A stretch of 64,000 nucleotides of DNA, from the NCBI GenBank assembly GCA_013076295.1, contig RQOL01000374.1, positions 2,098,743 through 2,162,742 on the forward strand, written 5' to 3'. The translations under genes were made by a program, and so were the position numbers. Numbering within the stretch: the first letter of the stretch is position 1; each line of letters opens with the position of its first letter. Under the pieces are notes generated by a model. The model made no database searches. It was given only the letters and a program-made list of their open reading frames with translations, and was not told the DNA's origin. Source of the stretch: Sanderia malayensis. Lineage: Eukaryota > Cnidaria > Scyphozoa > Semaeostomeae > Pelagiidae. Shown here piece by piece: positions 23,314 to 34,600 of the stretch.

Positions 23314-24562
23314 TAGGCAATATCTATATTGTGCTATGCATGTAACATAGTGATTATTCTTATTTTTTTGACGAATTTAGATAGAAAAAGGTGTGGACTT
23401 TCAGATTCTCCCATGTGACTTTTTGGAGGTGCCCATTAATCATGGCCACCACCTTGTTGCGGTTTCATCAAAAATTTGTCTCAGTCTATGCGGAAAGAAC
23501 CAAGCTCCACTTATTAAATATTGTGCTTAAATTTGCCGCAATTCTCATTTTCGCATTGAGGTGCTTTTAGTAGAATGTAAGGGGGGTTCTGGCCCACTAT
23601 CACATGACGTATGACGTCATTATAATTAACTACTCTAACATCACATGACGTCATCATAGATTTTGTAACATCATGTGATCAACCTGGGTTGTGGCGCACT
23701 ACCACGTGATGTATGACGTCATTATAGTAACTGCCCTAACATCAGGTGGCGTCTCTATTATATAAAATTGTACATCACGTGACCGGCCGACTCTAAACAA
23801 TGACCTATTGTTTCTGGAACAATCGACGTTCAACCAAACAATGCGATCAAAGGAGCAGGCGTTGCCACTCAAAGGCTTTTTTTCTGGGGGTCAATAAGGG
23901 TGCAAACTGGTATGGAAATGATCGCTGCATTGTGCTGATGAAACTAAAGCTTTCCGCTAATTTCTAACCCCAGCGGTTCGGGAGTTATGGCCCATTTTGT
24001 GTTCCGACTTTCTAGCAAGTTCCGACGACTGAGTTAATGAGATGCAAAACGAGCAGGGAGAAGCACGTGTTTTTTTGGTTGAACGAGCGGCAAGTTGCTC
24101 GGGTTTAAGCACGAATACGTGCCGGAAATCAATTGTAAAGACGTGTCAATTGTTGTCAGGACCTGTGGAGACAATGTATGGACAATTATTTCAAGGTATT
24201 TCTTTTATTTAATTGTTTTTGTGTGGAAATAGCACGATTTTTGTTTTGTTTCACCTCACGTTTTTTGTGTTGAGGCAAGGGCCTAACGAAAACACGAAGA
24301 CAAGTTTGATTTTCTTGGGTCGTTCTGGGCCGACTTTGTCCATTTAAATTTTCGATAACTGTTTATTTACACAAGAACTAAAGTTATCTGGGGTTGTTTT
24401 TTTTGTTTTGTCAATTTTCCTCTGATTTTGGACAGTTTTGGCTGAGTGTGGGTTTTGCTGGAAAACATGAAATTTTCAAGCAACACGCGTGTGTTTTGCA
24501 TTCGCGAAAATTAATTATTAACCTGCCAAAACGTTGTTTTTTTCACCCAAACACTTTCGATT
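23314..24562. other. Non-coding, with two to three degenerate tandem units of about 110 bp (23,580-23,800)
   Basis: Units carry CACTATCACATGACGT, ATGACGTCATTATA and AACATCATGTGATCAACCTGG. A further unit reappears at 25,180-25,290, so the array is interrupted by the intervening 1.4 kb. No coding frame is supported. Confidence 0.65.
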
Positions 24563-25072
24563 AAGGGTATGTATTGTACGGCATGTATTGTAGGGTATGT
24601 ATTGTAGGGTATTTATTGTAGGGTATGTATTGTAGGGTATGTATTGTAGGGTATGTATTGTAGGGTATGTATTGTAGGGTATGTATTGTAGGGTGTGTAT
24701 TGTAGGGTATGCATATAGGGTATGTATTGTAGGGTATGTAATGTAGGGTATGTATTGTAGGGTATGTATTGTAGGGTATGTATTGTGGGGTATAGTATGT
24801 TGGTATAATATGTTGGTATAGTATGTAGGTGTAGTATGTAGGTATAGTAGGTATAGTATGTTGGTATTGTATGTAGTATAGTATGTAGGTATAGTATGTA
24901 TAGTATGTTGGTATGGTATGTAGTATAGTATGTAGGTATAGTAGGTATAGTATGTTGGTATGGTATGTAGTATAGTATGTAGGTATAGTAGGTATAGTAT
25001 GATTTTATAATAGGTATAGTATGTTGGTATAGTATGTATGTATGTATGTATGTGTGTATTTATGTATGTATG
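24563..25072 (+). repeat. Minisatellite GGGTATGTATTGTA, grading into GGTATAGTATGT and TATG repeats
   Basis: A 14-bp unit (GGGTATGTATTGTA) repeats about 16 times to roughly 24,790. It then degrades into 10-12-bp GGTATAGTATGT-type units to about 25,030 and finally into TATG tetranucleotides. Confidence 0.95.
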
Positions 25073-25142
25073 GGCATGAGCAGTAGCGAATGCAGCACGC
25101 GAAGCGCGCCAACCACATTAAACTTTTTGTACTTGATGGGCT

Positions 25143-25178
25143 CCGGGGAGGGAGCGTAGTGACCGGGCCCCCGGCTAG
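25143..25178 (+). other. Possible Helitron-like 3' terminus (GC hairpin plus CTAG)
   Basis: An inverted repeat CCGGGG (25143-25148) with CCCCGG (25169-25174) is followed at once by CTAG and then T. Canonical Helitrons end in a GC-rich hairpin and CTRR before a T. The tandem units at 23,580-23,800 resume right after this point, as if 1.4 kb had been inserted. The 5' end is not convincing. Confidence 0.3.
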
Positions 25179-25179
25179 T

Positions 25180-25745
25180 CTTTATAGATCTTGTAGCATC
25201 ATGTGATCAACTTGGGTTCTGGCGCACTATCACGTCACAAATCATATCATTATAATTAACTACTCTAACATCAGGCTACTCTGACGTCTTTATAGGCTGA
25301 TAGACTCTTTTTCAGTTGAATGGTTTTATGAGTTAGAAACTGTTTTATTTAACGTTTTTGAAATATATGCAATTAAAATATATACAACATTTATCATTCA
25401 ATTTTCAATAATTAAAATATATACAACATTTATCATGCAATTAAGAATTAAATAAATATATACAACAATAATTAAGCAATTAAAGTAATAATTAAACTTT
25501 TAAGCTAGAGCCAACAATGAGACCAGAAAGATTGTTTGTTTTAAAAAGTAATCAATTGAAATGCAAGAAAATAAGATTGAGTTGGGCAGAAAGACCAGAA
25601 AGATTTTAAAAAGTAATTATACTAACTATGGAATGGAGTTGAAGACAGAAGACTTTAGACACACTGAGATGGGAAGCTTCAATTAATTATCACATTCCAA
25701 GTAAATGTTTGAATGAGCGGGTGATTCATCGCCCACACTGCCTGT
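25180..25745. other. No gene seen
   Basis: One further copy of the 110-bp unit (to about 25,290), then AT-rich sequence with repeats of AATTAAAATATATACAACAT around 25,370-25,480. No coding frame is supported. The left Polinton terminus may lie here but could not be identified. Confidence 0.5.
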
Positions 25746-25787
25746 ATGTTGAGATTATTCACCCCTAAGGATCAATAATCTCAACAT
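25746..25787. repeat. 14-bp inverted repeat (hairpin)
   Basis: ATGTTGAGATTATT (25746-25759) and its exact complement (25774-25787) are separated by 14 nt. It lies just downstream of the minus-strand RING-like gene and could act as its terminator or be a subterminal structure. Confidence 0.8.
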
Positions 25788-25794
25788 GGGCGAG

Positions 25795-26100
25795 TCAAAA
25801 GACCTCCCGCCAAAGAGCCCAACGATGCTCTGGCAAGAGACCCTCCAACTCATGCCCGGAAGGAGCGTTTGCAATTAATATCTCAGGGGAGAAGATAACT
25901 TCCCTCCCCAAGACCCCCTCTGTGGTAATTGGAGTCGCCACCTCAACGACCCCAAGGTCATCCAACTCCAACTCCACCCTACAGTTAGCACAAGATGGCC
26001 TCATTGCTGAATCTAGCCACCTCATAATACACGGGGTATGGAAGATACCCCTACAAGAGGGGCATCATAGCAATTCAGGATCGGGAGTCTCCCCCCCATG
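25795..26100 (-). pseudogene. RING-like zinc-finger protein of the Polinton
   Basis: The minus-strand frame shows CPSCRGIFHTPCIMRWL followed by CANCRVELELDD, a C2-H-C-C2 spacing like a RING/treble-clef finger. An acidic hydrophobic tail ends at 25795 (HRWALWREVF). A TGA lies immediately before the first cysteine, so any upstream start is cut off and the first ATG is inside the finger. It could be an E3-like accessory gene of the element; the family is not identified. Confidence 0.5.
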
Positions 26101-26379
26101 CACAAGTGATAAAAGCTAAAGATGGAGTAAAGTTACTTACATTCTGTCTGGGTCCCTTGACTAAGCGAATCTAAAAAATAAATTTCAGTTGATTTAGAAA
26201 CGCTTAAGTTAAGAGTAAGTACTATGAATCATAACAAAGTATCAAAAAATAATCAATAACCAATCAAATCGCATCATCTTCAGCATTCTAATATACCATA
26301 AGGGTGATGAGGCGCTTCGCTTACTCTCATTTATCGAGAGCACACATCATGAAGAGAGTAAGAAAATCTAATTCAGATT

Positions 26380-28546
26380 ATGGGCCTAAAAAGAAAAAGT
26401 TTAAATGTTCAGAATTTAGAACATCACAAGCATACAGCACATAATGATCAAAGAAAAAACATATCTGGTGCGGGAAGGAAAAAGAAGAAAGATGAAGCTT
26501 ATCAGGTTTTCATCAAGGAAGAACAGTCACTAGATCAAGCGAGATGTGAAATAGCTGGATAAAGCTATAATGAGTTAGAAGAACATAACCAAGGAATAAA
26601 ATATTACCTCAGCACGGAGATTGTTTTCAAGAAGTTAGTTGGTGATGTTGAGACTGATCCACCTCCGATATTTAGATCGAAAGTACTTTCACAGTTAAGG
26701 ATTTCTAGCATTGAAGACATTAGAGATCAAGTCACAGAAGCTATCGATAAAATCTATGAAGATATAAGTGAATATACAGAAAACAATAGCGGATGGACAT
26801 TGGAAACAGTGTTCAATTATAAGATTCGTTTTTTGAATTACAAACAAATCAAAGGTGGATCGTACATACCATCACCAAGACTCTTAAGTGTGAAGAAAGC
26901 AATCATTAACATACAAAATAGAAATAACAAATGTTTCATATGGGCTATCTTATCTTGTTTGTACCCAGTAGATAAGCACTCTGAAAGAAAAACAAAATAC
27001 GATCCTAGCTTATTGAATATGGATGATTTGAAATTTCCAATGAATCCCACAAATTTCAATATGATAAAGAAATTGGACCAGAAGTTTGCACTCACATTCT
27101 GTTACCTTCATTTGCTTTCCTAAGCAAAGGTTAAGCAGAACTTGCTAGTAACGTTCCCGATGACGAATTAACCTTAGTGAATGAATATTGGAGAAAAAAG
27201 CGGAATAATGTGGACTTTGATGAAGGATTCAGATTATTGAGAAGGAAAGGGATCTATCCATATGATTGGGTAGATAATGTAAAAAAAGATGCATGTAACG
27301 TCACTACCTTTGCAGGAAGAATTCTACAATGAACTGAACGATTGTGGAATCAGTGATGATGATTATGAACATGCTGAAAACGTTAGGGATTTTTTAGATG
27401 GAACACCTTCAAGGATTATCATGAGCTCTACAGTCTCGCTGATGTTGTTGAATCATTTCGCAAGCTGGGACTCGATTATTATTGTTTAGATTCTGCATGG
27501 TACTTATTACTACCAGCATTTCCGTGGGAAGTAATGTTGAAGATGACAGGTATCAAGCTGGAGTTAAGAACTGAAGAGTTACTGAAGAGAAGAAGGATAT
27601 TTATTTGTTACTGGAAAGAGGTATACAAGGAGGTATACCCATCGTGATGAAGCAACATGCAGAGACTACAGAACACTCATCAATCCTATACAAGGATGCG
27701 AGCAATCTATATGGACATGCAATGTCACAAGATCTCCCAACCGATGGTTTCAAACTATGAAGTTCTAAAGAGATTCAAAGATGTGATGTTCGTCAGATGT
27801 GCTAGATGAAGATCGAGGAAAAGGTTACATTTTTCGAGTAGATCTCGAATATCCTCATGAATTACATGATAAACATGCAGATCTACCCTTTGCTCCTGAG
27901 TCAATGAAGATACATTGATGGTGCAGAGAAAATTGAAAACAGTGCATCTAAACAAACCAATCTACCTCGGTTTCAGTATTTTAGATCTCAGTGAAGAGCA
28001 CATGTATGATTCTCACTACAACTATGCGAAACATGCCTTTCCGAATGCAAAACTCTGCTATATGGATACTGACAGTTTCATCTACGAAATACCATGTCCA
28101 TTCGAAGAGGTTCATCAAATCATGAACGAAAGCTCCCATCTGTTTGATTGCAGCAACTATCCTAAAGAACATCCTAACTACTGTACAACCAACAAGACCG
28201 TTATTGGAAAAATGAGGGATGAGTTGGAGGGAAAAGCAATGCATGCATTCATTGGGTTAAGACCAAAGATGTATTCATGTAAGATAACAGGAGGAAATTC
28301 TATAAAGAAAGCAAATGGAATCAAGAAACGTTTAGTTAAGAACAGATAAACCATCAAAATTACCAAGAATGTTTAACAATGCATCAAGTTCTCGTTCATG
28401 AACAACGTAAAATAATCTCAAAGAATCAAATGACGTATAGTGTGAAGCAGAAAAAGACATCTCTAGCACCTATTGATGACAAGTGCTACATACTAGAAGG
28501 TGGGATATGAACACTGCCATATGGACACTGTTTGTTGAAACAGTAA
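26380..28546 (+). pseudogene. Polinton DNA polymerase B (multiply frameshifted)
   Basis: N-terminal Polinton-type sequence (WTLETVFNYKIRFLNYKQ, GGSYIPSPRLLSVKKAIINI, KCFIWAILSCLYPVD) occupies about 26,600-27,120. Palm-region pieces follow (FYNELNDCGISDDDYEHA near 27,320, KMTGIKLEL near 27,545). The C-terminal part is open from 27,915 to 28,349, with HLNKPIYLGFSILDLS, the catalytic YMDTDSF near 28,060 (motif C, two Asp) and GLRPKMYSCK. The last residues (DDKCYIL, PYGH) run to a stop at 28544-28546. More than ten stops and frameshifts interrupt it. It ends tail to tail with the protease, about 100 bp away. Such enzymes replicate the element from its protein-capped ends. Confidence 0.88.
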
Positions 28547-28648
28547 TAACTACATAGAAAGAGACGCTTTATAATAGTTCTATATCTTCTTTGAACATAT
28601 TGTTGAACGTATACATCATTTTGTAACTTATTATTAACATTAAAATAT

Positions 28649-28834
28649 CTACTTATTAACGCGTTCATTGTAAGTTTTTTTTGTTCTATTAATGAGGAAA
28701 AATATATATAGTTTTCCACATGTGCCACTCTCATACAATTGAATCTGTGTATCATTATAAACCAAGGTGTAGTGTTGAATGAATCCCTTCAACTCTTTTA
28801 AGGCAGGCTTTCTACCAAGGGAATCATAGAATTC
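28649..28834 (-). pseudogene. Adenain-like cysteine protease, C-terminal half
   Basis: The minus-strand frame starts at the edge of the 21.6-kb insert, includes DSLGRKPALKELKGFIQ and the candidate catalytic cysteine in SGTCGKL, and stops at 28649. The N-terminal half lies at 50,468-50,676 on the other side of the insert. In adenoviruses and Polintons this protease processes capsid proteins. Confidence 0.75.
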
Positions 28835-28835
28835 C

Positions 28836-28926
28836 TAGTCTGCGTTGCAGACCGTTGTGAAGGAGGAAAATTTTGAAATGAAAGGAGATAACGGTCTGCG
28901 CAACGCACTGGATAATCGTGTTCTGT
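28836..28926 (+). repeat. Left TIR of the 21.6-kb element
   Basis: About 91 bp, matched in reverse complement at 50,377-50,467 with about five mismatches. It is itself a foldback: CTGCGTTGCAGACCGTT near the tip pairs with AACGGTCTGCGCAACGCA about 55 bp further in. Confidence 0.9.
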
Positions 28927-29023
28927 GACGTCAATAAATTTTTAATAATGATGCACATTTTGTTAAAATATGCAGGTATATTTTTTCAAGATGGTGGACG
29001 CGTTCCTTTGCAGACCGTGAATA

Positions 29024-31207
29024 ATGTTGGACTCAAAGCCATTTTTGAAATGCATTTGCTGTGAAACCTGTCTGGAAAAATCGTATGATAGAAACAGAGT
29101 GGAAAGCAGAGGCAAATTTAATGTTTTACAGGAGATAGGTGCATTACCGTTTGTAGTTTCGACGTGCTCAGAATACATCTGCAAACGATGTTTGGGTTTG
29201 TTGAAAAGAAGAAAGGGCCTACGCGAAATCTGTATGGGAGGACTTTTACTGCACCAGGATCAGCGAATCAGGACCAAGGAAAAAGCTGAGTTACAATGTC
29301 GATGTGAATAAGGATAGTCAGCTTGACACTAACAACACAACTGTTGTTGACACTGCTAGTCCATTTTCTTCACTAGCAAATAAGCCTATGCCTAGGCCTA
29401 TTATGATGATGCATAATGTCAACAGATAATGTCAACAGGCCTGATGTAAATTTATCATCTCAGAGTGTCCCACAAAATCTTAAAAGTCCAGATAGAAGAT
29501 GCTCACCATCCAAATTACTAATCAAGAGTCCATTCCTTTCTCCAAAGTCAGCTTCTTCAGAAATAAAACCAATGGCGACATCAACACCGTGTTCCAGAAG
29601 TAGTACTCATAGTGACTTCGAGGATATGAGAGCTGTCACAGGAAACAATTAAAAGAATCACTACAGTGAGCCCAATTCAACCTCGGAAATCATCAGTCTA
29701 TGTAAAAGTGGTATGGCCAAGCAAGTCAAAAAGGCGCAAACTTCCTCCAGAACTATCATCCATTTGTAAAATTCTTTGTCGTGGTACATATGAGCAAATA
29801 GGAATGTAGCTTGGATATGTCAACAACTGTGACCACATTTAATTCAACAGGTGCTAAAACAGATCATAAAAGAATGTGACGGTTTGTGCTCTTCTAGCCA
29901 CCCCTCATATTTGAGAAAAACCAAAAAAGAAAATGTAATGAGTTTCTTCTTCAATGCATTTGACAAAAAATTTGAAGAACGAGCAGCTGTTTTCAGAGCT
30001 GTACTTAAGGCAGGTTCAATGAGACCAAGTAAAGGTAAAAATGACGCTTACTGGACACCAACTGTGTGTGCAGCAGCATCATTGCGTTTGAAAAACCACT
30101 CACCATACATGACAGCGATTCAGTTATTAATTGGGACAATTATGCAAAATTCTGGCTTCATGGTAAGATGATCATTCAAATATTTTGTTGGCTTGATTTT
30201 ATATGCTTCAATATAATTCATGGCGTAGATTACAGGGAATGCCCCCTGATGATAGACACAATCTGTTGTTCACATATGTTGAGTGTGAATGTGACCTGAT
30301 GTATTCTTATAGATAACTTTGGTTTCAATTTTCAAAGATTTTGTATAACTTGTTGCCATCTCCACTCCAAAATTCATTCTATGACACTTTCTCTGTTAAA
30401 AATTTATTCATCAACCAAAGTTTTGTCTCTGTTTGCACTAAACAACATGATTTTACTTGATCAAAAAGAGCACGTAAAAGCCCTATGGTTGGTTTGTTGT
30501 TCAATACTCTGACCACAATTTATGTTTTATTGTGCAATGTATTAAAATGCATTTAGATCTAAATGCAATACATTTTTCAGGCTGCACTTGGGAGACTAAG
30601 AGTCTTACGCCTTACACCCTCTCATACATACATCAAGAAAAAGGTGAATGAGTTTGGGCAAGATTTTGACAAGAAGTTGACAGCAACCTTTCAAAGTGAA
30701 TGTAACCGCCTCAAGGAAAAAAATGAAAATGGTATGTCAGATACTTGTTGAAAGAATTCCATGTTTTGCGATAATGAAGCCACATGTCATGTATCACATT
30801 CCCCATAAACACTCAAAGGAGGTCAAAGAGAAAGTAGAGAATGTGAGTTGTTGACTTTCAAATTTTTAATACAGGTGTTGTACACAGTAGAATGGCCAGC
30901 CTGTTTGGAATCATGAGGAACCTCCCCTGTTCTTCTATTTAAAATATTCTGTGGCTTAATCTATCAAGATGAAAATACTTCTGATGACATGAAGAATGTA
31001 ATAGAGAGTCTTCACAAGCATGTTCCTTTTTGTGAAGTTGATGGCGAAAAAGAATATGCAACACAGGGAATAGCTGGGGACCAGTTAACTGTTGAGCATG
31101 GGATTAATAGTTTGATGGAAGTAGCTAATGGCTTTAATGCTGAAGAACGGAGAGAAGGGCTTCATTTTGAAGTTGGAGACTTTCATGCAATGATAACATT
31201 TTTACAG
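29024..31207 (+). pseudogene. DUF6589-type protein, N-terminal two thirds
   Basis: The first exon (from 29024) encodes an N-terminal zinc module (CICCETCLEKS, then CSEYICKRCLGLL). The next region (about 29,416-29,810) is a Ser/Pro-rich linker followed, after a frameshift near 29,640, by VKVVWPSKSKRRKLPPEL. Further exons are 29,851-30,168 (WTPTVCAAASLRLKN, IQLLIGTIMQNSGF), 30,581-30,731, about 30,745-30,845 (MYHIPHKHSKEVKEK) and about 30,890-31,207 (IESLHKHVPF, GIAGDQLTVEHG, VGDFHAMITFLQ). The GDQLT and DFH blocks are hallmarks of what I know as DUF6589. The exon ends at a GC-type donor (CAG then GCAAGT). The next exon is 15.7 kb away at 46,879. It is probably the transposase, but this is unproven. 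Confidence 0.75.
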
Positions 31208-31635
31208 GCAAGTGTATCTTTTCGACTAAAAGTAAAATGAAATATTTACTTCTAGCTATTTCACAATATGCAGGAAAGAAATATATATTGGAAACATTGC
31301 ATATTTCATTAAAATTGGATATATGTCATTTCAATCTGCATCTGAATATAAAATGTTGCTCGATAATTGTTTCATTTCCTTTTCTGATTTTTGAAATGAT
31401 TTTCTTGAAAGGTTTCATACACACTTGTTAGGGAATTTACCATGAATGGAAGTTATCAAAATTTGGTACTTTACGAACGAACGATCCTCGTTTCCAGATA
31501 TACGCTTCTTTCTTTTTTTCTTTTTCGAGGCTGTAAAGAGAGGGATGATGAATGTAATTGCAATCGACAACAGCAACATAAAACAACATAATTTACCGTG
31601 TATTGTAGGTATCTACTACTACTGGAATTGAAGCC

Positions 31636-34600
31636 ATGAATAAGTATCACCTTAAGCAACGTATTGAAGCGGCAGAAAAAAAGTTAAGGTCTATGAGAAA
31701 AATAACTGATTGCACTTTGGAAACAGATTCATCAGCAGGGACATCAGCATCAGCATTGGAGGAGGAAGGTGGATCAAGGAGCAGACCTAAATATTCATTT
31801 GATAATCCAGCACGAATAAAAAGTACAAGACGTCGTCCAAAATTGTACAAAAAGAAATTAGTTGATGATGAGGGAAATGAACAACACGCACAAGAGCAGG
31901 ATGGTAGCTATATAATTTTCTTAATTTACCAAAGTTGTGTTTATTTTCGAACATAACTTCAAAACGCGAAATATCAGCTTCTCCAGGCTTTTTCAGCTAC
32001 TACCCAAAACAGTTAAGTGACCCAGCATTTATGGTGCAACTGGAAAGCACATTTCTCCAGATTGAGAAAAGATTCAGGTTCGAATCCTGATGAGTGCAGC
32101 TGTTTGGGTGGCTAGCTATGATGAAAATTTAATTATTTAATGAAGTCTTTGAACTCATATTTCTCAAAAAAATTGTGGCATAAAACATTTTGCATTAAAC
32201 ACACACAGGCTCAATTTTCCAGTTTGATGAAGGAGATTCTGAAGAAATGGACATAGCTGATGTAGACATGGCAGAAGTGGATGAAAATTGTGACTTAGAG
32301 TCATATGATGACCAGGTTTTTTTTATTATTTTGGTATTAAGTAGCTGACATAATGTAAGGTTAATCTGGAATTTTCTTGCTCTTTGTTTATAAAAAACTG
32401 TTGTAATGATTTATTTTTATTTTGCACTTAGTATGAACACAACACAAGTATTCAGCACCAATCTGTGAAAGTAGGTCCATTTTTCAAAGTTTGCTTTCAC
32501 TGCAAACTATTGAAAATGTTAAAAGTAGACTTCTAATGCAGACTTCTAAAGCAAAGCACACCCTGTTGGATATTAATAGGCATGAACTGTGACTTAACTT
32601 TTTAAATTCCAGATTCCCATCAATAGGAATCAGCTGTATCTAATGAACATCCTTCGCTCTAAAGCAGTTGTATCTATAGATGAAAACTATTCCAGATTTT
32701 TGATTCAGGACTTTGATTCTGAAAGAAATGCATTAAAGGTATGATTGAAAACATTAGTACCTGCTTTAAATATCAACAACATTGAATTGCAAATTTGTAT
32801 CATGATCAAATTTTAAAACAAATTAACTTGGCCACAAAGTGAGTCATATGCATAACTATGCTTGCAGAAAAAAACATTCCAGTTTGTAAAAAGGCAATTT
32901 GCACAGTTTACCAGTGGGTCAGTGTGGCTTTACTCATGCACTTGCAATGATGATAGAAGAAAGTTTTTAAAGTCACTTACCAAAGAACTATCAGAGAACA
33001 TTACCGGTTTGTTTTAATGTGTGAAAATCTAATCTACAACATTGTTTGCTTTATTTTTATCACCAAAGATAACAGCAAGTCAGCACATTATTTTATGCTT
33101 TAACAGCTTTCATTTTTAATATTTTAAATGTCAACTAACATCCAGAGTTCACTTTTTTTAGATTTCATCCAATGTCTGAATAAATGTCACCCACCTTGCA
33201 TTCATATCACTGCTTGTGAACATGTTGCAACTATGTGGGATGATATACATAACATAACACCTGGGCAAGTTATGGCAGGTAATTTCTAAACAATTTCTGG
33301 CCTGTTAAATGTTGATCTTATGTTTATCCAGGGACTTTTTTAACATAACGACTGGGGGCGAATGCCCCTGTATTCCTCAATTTTGCCCCCAATCAAATAA
33401 ACAATTAAAATTCTGGAAAATAATTTTAAGAAACAGGCTATCAATTGCTAAAATAATGTCAATAACAGGGGTATTTAGCTACACAAGGGTTAAAAAGTTA
33501 GAAGATTGTATATTATTTTTGTTTTTAGAAACATGAATTCAGAACCAATAGGTCCCTTTTTATAATTTGCTCCCTACTGAAAATTTGTTAAAGAAAGCCT
33601 CCATGTTTATCAGTAGTATTGTAATAATAATTCTCTAAGCCATGAGTAGTCACCAAATGTTGGCGAAAATACAAAGTTTGATATGTTAAAGGAAGCTCTG
33701 AAGATTTGATTCTAGTGAAAGAGAAGTTCGTACTTGAATACCCTTAACAACGAAACTGCAAAAATCTCACTAAAGAATAATAAAATGTTTGCAACTAGAC
33801 TGGTGTGACTAAAATGATGTATTTCAATAAAGTTCTAGGTATAATTGGCATTCTGAAACATGTTCCTAAGTTTTGTAATTGTGATTCTGAGGAAAGATGA
33901 CTTCGTAGGTAATATACCAAATTTCGATACGCTAACAACGAAACTGCAAAAATCTCACTAAAGAATAATAAAATGTTTGCAACTAGACTGGTGTGACTAA
34001 AATGATGTATTTCAATGAAGTTCTAGGTATAATTGGCATCCTGAAACATGTTCCCAAGTTTTGTAATTGTGATTCTGAGGAAAGATGACTTCGTAGGTAA
34101 TATACCAAATTTCGATACGCTAACAACGAAACTGCAAAAATCTCACTAAAGAATAATAAAATGTTTGCAACTGGACTGGTGTGACTAAAATGATGTATTT
34201 CAATGAAGTTCTAGGTATAATTGGCATTCTGAAACATGTTCCCAAGTTTTGTAATTGTGATTCTGAGGAAAGATGACTTCGTAGGTAATATACCAAATTT
34301 TGATACGCTAACAACGAAACTGCAAAAATCTCATTAAAGAATAATAAAATGTTTGCAACTGGACTGGTGTGACTAAAATGATGTATTTCAATGAAGTTCT
34401 AGGTATAATTGGCATCCTGAAACATGTTCCTAAGTTTTGTAATTGTGATTCTGAGGAAAGATGACTTCGTAGGTAATATACCAAATTTTGATACGCTAAC
34501 AACGAAACTGCAAAAATCTCATTAAAGAATAATAAAATGTTTGCAACTGGACTGGTGTGACTAAAATGATGTATTTCAATGAAGTTCTAGGTATAATTGG

